Source: an uncultured bacterium
GTDB taxonomy: Bacteria > Desulfobacterota > WTBG01
Direction: 5' to 3'
Assembly (NCBI GenBank): GCA_938024025.1
Contig: CALJBY010000009.1
Span: 1 to 5,148, forward strand
DNA: 5,148 nt
The translations under genes were made by a program, and so were the position numbers. Numbering within the stretch: the stretch's first letter is position 1; the number at the start of each line of letters is the position of its first letter. Under the pieces are notes generated by a model. The model was not told the origin of the DNA and ran no database searches. It worked only from the letters and a program-made list of their open reading frames with translations. Below, in pieces: positions 4,660 through 5,148 of the stretch.

Positions 4660-5148
4660 ATGGCTGAAACATACAGCTTTCCACCCTTTGAAGAAGAGAT
4701 GAAAAGCATAGTCGACAAATTTGGTGGTAAACGCATGGAGACCTATCACGGGGAAGATATCACACCCTTATGGGATCTCAAGGGTGAGGGCCTTCCCTGG
4801 AGTTACAAATATTTATACGCTGCTCCCAAACTGGAAAAGATAGTCTTTGCAGTGCAGAGTTTCAGAGATAAACTCATGTCCTATGCAACGGGCATCTGGC
4901 CCGATGATGTGCACGCTCTCCCTATCTTTTCTGCCTACTGGGCTGAAAGCGCCCAAGGCACCTATTTCGTTGTTCATTTCTATCCAACGGCCGATTGCAT
5001 CTGCGATATACCTTATATGGAACAGTACCTTGAACCCCTGGAGGACGCCTTTAATAAAGGCATGGAATACTTTCCTTCACTATGGTCGGGAAGGAACTCC
5101 AACTGGTTTCGAGCCCTCTCTTCTCCCTATTGTTTATCCGGCGACTTC
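4660..5148 (+). CDS. FDBR-like protein, partial (first 163 aa; runs off the window)
   Basis: The frame is open from the ATG at 4660 to the last base, with GGAGG (4647-4651) eight bases upstream. Read against PcyA as I remember it, it aligns like the minus-strand gene. Residues 53-60 (YAAPKLEK) match Y-Q-T-P-Q-F-R-K. Residues 80-90 (WPDDVHALPIF) match F-P-E-P-L-Y-G-L-P-L-F without a gap. YPT (108-110) matches SPT, and SSPYCLS (154-160) matches the SEYCLF region. The expected C-terminal third lies beyond the window. The positions of PcyA His88 and Asp105 are Ala76 and Tyr93, so the canonical proton-transfer pair is absent and a non-bilin substrate or altered chemistry is likely. Two cysteines (C113, C115) sit close together. 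There is no signal peptide. It is only distantly similar to the 791-1495 product. It could be a family member of unknown function rather than a true bilin reductase. Confidence 0.6.
   Translation, partial: MAETYSFPPFEEEMKSIVDKFGGKRMETYHGEDITPLWDLKGEGLPWSYKYLYAAPKLEKIVFAVQSFRDKLMSYATGIWPDDVHALPIFSAYWAESAQGTYFVVHFYPTADCICDIPYMEQYLEPLEDAFNKGMEYFPSLWSGRNSNWFRALSSPYCLSGDF

Overview
The window holds a four-gene metabolic locus next to a graveyard of mobile-element fragments. The organism is probably an anaerobic Gram-negative bacterium of moderate GC content. A sulfate-reducing or syntrophic Desulfobacterota lineage is my guess, based on the type of UbiD and SDR enzymes and the mobile-element debris. 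No marker gene is present to prove it.

Layout. Positions 1-378 carry an N-terminal stub of an IS4-type transposase (from 162), which ends at a 24-bp hairpin (327-378). Positions 379-581, on the minus strand, are the N-terminal third of a serine recombinase broken by three in-frame stops. Positions 582-790 hold no gene but contain two hairpins. A minus-strand gene at 791-1495 encodes a 234-residue protein that I assign to the ferredoxin-dependent bilin reductase (FDBR) fold. A 547-base intergenic region (1496-2042) has promoters for both directions and a 107-bp MITE-like element with perfect 15-bp terminal inverted repeats (1702-1808). On the plus strand follow a UbiD-family prenyl-FMN decarboxylase with an apparent Sec signal peptide (2043-3602), a classical NAD-type short-chain dehydrogenase (3677-4435), and, behind its own promoter, a gene that starts at 4660 and runs off the window. 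This last gene also looks like an FDBR-family protein.

How the genes may work together. UbiD enzymes decarboxylate (or carboxylate) aromatic or unsaturated acids, SDRs oxidise or reduce alcohols and ketones, and FDBRs perform ferredoxin-driven two-electron reductions of conjugated substrates, classically biliverdin, without an organic cofactor. Two distantly related FDBR-like proteins flanking a UbiD/SDR pair is not a pathway I recognise. It could be an anaerobic reductive route acting on a tetrapyrrole or another conjugated/aromatic acid. A 12-base motif shared by the upstream regions of the UbiD gene and the second FDBR-like gene hints at common control. Family assignments rest on reading motifs by eye against remembered family sequences; the pathway is inference.
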